NCBI RefSeq assembly: GCF_000241525.1
Contig: NZ_AHIL01000020.1
Span: 62,001-126,000 of the forward strand
Source: Comamonas testosteroni ATCC 11996
Lineage (GTDB): Bacteria; Pseudomonadota; Gammaproteobacteria; Burkholderiales; Burkholderiaceae_C
DNA length: 64,000 bases
Reading direction: 5' to 3'
Part shown: piece after piece, positions 63,381 through 64,000 of the stretch
Position numbering within the stretch: the stretch's first letter is position 1
Layout: every line of letters starts with the position of its first letter
The notes under the pieces: generated by a model
Told to the model about the DNA's origin: nothing
Databases searched by the model: none
What the model saw: only the letters and a program-made list of their open reading frames with translations
Translations under genes and position numbers: made by a program

Positions 63381-64000
63381 ATGCAGATCATATTTGAAGA
63401 TAAATACCGTATTGCAGCGGCATTAATCGCCACGATCACAACGTCACTTGTTTCCCCGATCGCCAGCGCAAACATGATGGTCTATCCAATGGGGACCTCC
63501 ATCGGGGCTGGCAGTGGGCCAGCCGCGGAGCTGCGCATCTATTCGAAATCCGAATCGACGCAATACGTGAAGGTGACTGCGAAGCGCGTAATAGACCCGG
63601 CAACAGATCACGAGCGCGAGGAGACCAGCATGAACTCCGGCGACGACGCGGTCGTGATCTCGCCAGCGAAGTTCGCATTGCCTGCTGGCGGCACGCGGCT
63701 CGTGCGGGTGATTTCGCTGGGCGTGCCTCAGAAGGAGGTGCTGTATCGCATCTACATGGAACCGGTGGCGTCGCTCTCTGAAGACCATTCCGCAGTGAAC
63801 GATGAGGTGTCCGGCAAAGTCAACTTCACCATCTCGTGGGCACCGCTCGTTCGTGTACTGCCCAAGACGCCCGTTCCCGATTTCGAGGTGTCGAACGGAC
63901 TTCTGACCAACACCGGCAATGTTCGGATCGGCCTTGTTGACGCCGGTGCCTGTCAGACCGAGACAGAAGACTCTTCATGCCAGTGGAAGAAATTTGAACG
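63381..64000 (+). CDS. Fimbrial periplasmic chaperone (partial)
   Basis: The frame from ATG 63381 is open to the window edge, so 206 residues are visible. A signal peptide (RIAAALIATITTSLVSPIASA, cut before NMMV) is followed by an immunoglobulin-like chaperone start (MMVYPMGTSIGAGSG, AELRIYSKSESTQYVKVTAKR). Then come segments close to the family's subunit-capping strand: VVISPAKFALPAGGTRLVRV and EVLYRIYMEPVAS. The second domain begins VNFTISWAPLVRVLPKTP. These chaperones carry pilus subunits to the outer-membrane usher. The ribosome site AAGGAG is present. The usher and pilins should follow outside the window. GC and codon use look like the rest of the chromosome. Confidence 0.87.
   Translation, partial: MQIIFEDKYRIAAALIATITTSLVSPIASANMMVYPMGTSIGAGSGPAAELRIYSKSESTQYVKVTAKRVIDPATDHEREETSMNSGDDAVVISPAKFALPAGGTRLVRVISLGVPQKEVLYRIYMEPVASLSEDHSAVNDEVSGKVNFTISWAPLVRVLPKTPVPDFEVSNGLLTNTGNVRIGLVDAGACQTETEDSSCQWKKFE

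Overview
The window reads as a chromosomal segment of a GC-rich betaproteobacterium of the family Comamonadaceae, most like Comamonas (C. testosteroni group). The grounds are a phaC-phaA-phaB polyhydroxyalkanoate (PHA) cluster, two Bug/TctC-type solute receptors, a standalone rsxB, an AspT/AspD aspartate-alanine module of the kind studied in Comamonas, and short interspersed repeats of a type I associate with this family. No rRNA, tRNA or CRISPR array was seen.

Layout. 1-5.5 kb: a GGDEF-EAL signalling protein cut by the left edge, a Nudix hydrolase, a divergent fumarylacetoacetate-hydrolase-family / maleylacetoacetate-isomerase pair, a laccase-domain protein and a small membrane protein. 5.6-9.9 kb: phaC, phaA, phaB. 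10.1-10.5 kb: two tandem, unannotated tiny genes (19 and 39 aa) sharing a WPxDERDRKR motif. 10.6-17.9 kb: an ABC-F ATPase and a LysR / acyl-CoA ligase / acyl-CoA dehydrogenase / Bug-receptor cluster. 18-20.9 kb: ferritin-like protein, MerR regulator, methyltransferase. 20.9-26.6 kb: dapC-dapD-pilU-dapE-prmB on the minus strand. 26.8-31.7 kb: an unusual chemoreceptor, rsxB, the PHA depolymerase and dusA. 31.8-35.1 kb: a decayed mobile element beside the 5' end of dusA, with an integrase N-terminal fragment, a PrtN-like gene, an ASCH gene with two in-frame stops, and a diguanylate cyclase gene of lower GC inserted among them. 35.1-39.5 kb: a long-chain acyl-CoA ligase, an MHYT-PAS-PAS protein and a GntR regulator. 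39.6-48 kb: propionyl-CoA/methylmalonyl-CoA pathway (mutase, MeaB-type GTPase, pccB, pccA, DUF218 protein, VOC protein). 48-50.3 kb: FadL-like porin and a hydrolase. 50.2-52.8 kb: a complete tyrosine recombinase divergent from a KfrA-type coiled-coil DNA-binding protein, with dense palindromes between them. 53.1-56.5 kb: aspT-aspD. 56.6-62.3 kb: an exported lyase-superfamily protein, LysR, a split AtuA pair and a Bug receptor. 62.3-63.4 kb: AT-rich non-coding DNA. 63.4 kb to the end: a fimbrial chaperone cut by the right edge.

How the genes work together. Carbon storage is covered by synthesis (phaCAB) and mobilisation (phaZ), with similar TTGC-type dyads before phaA and phaZ that could be sites for one regulator. 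Short acyl-CoA use is covered by the pcc/mutase operon behind a GntR gene and a perfect palindrome. Three c-di-GMP or redox-type sensors and one chemoreceptor suggest a motile, surface-responsive lifestyle. The most novel-looking elements are the tandem tiny genes after phaB, the recombinase/KfrA pair with its palindromic spacer, the exported lyase lacking an expected histidine, and the dusA-adjacent relic. All homology statements come from reading motifs by eye; no database search was run.
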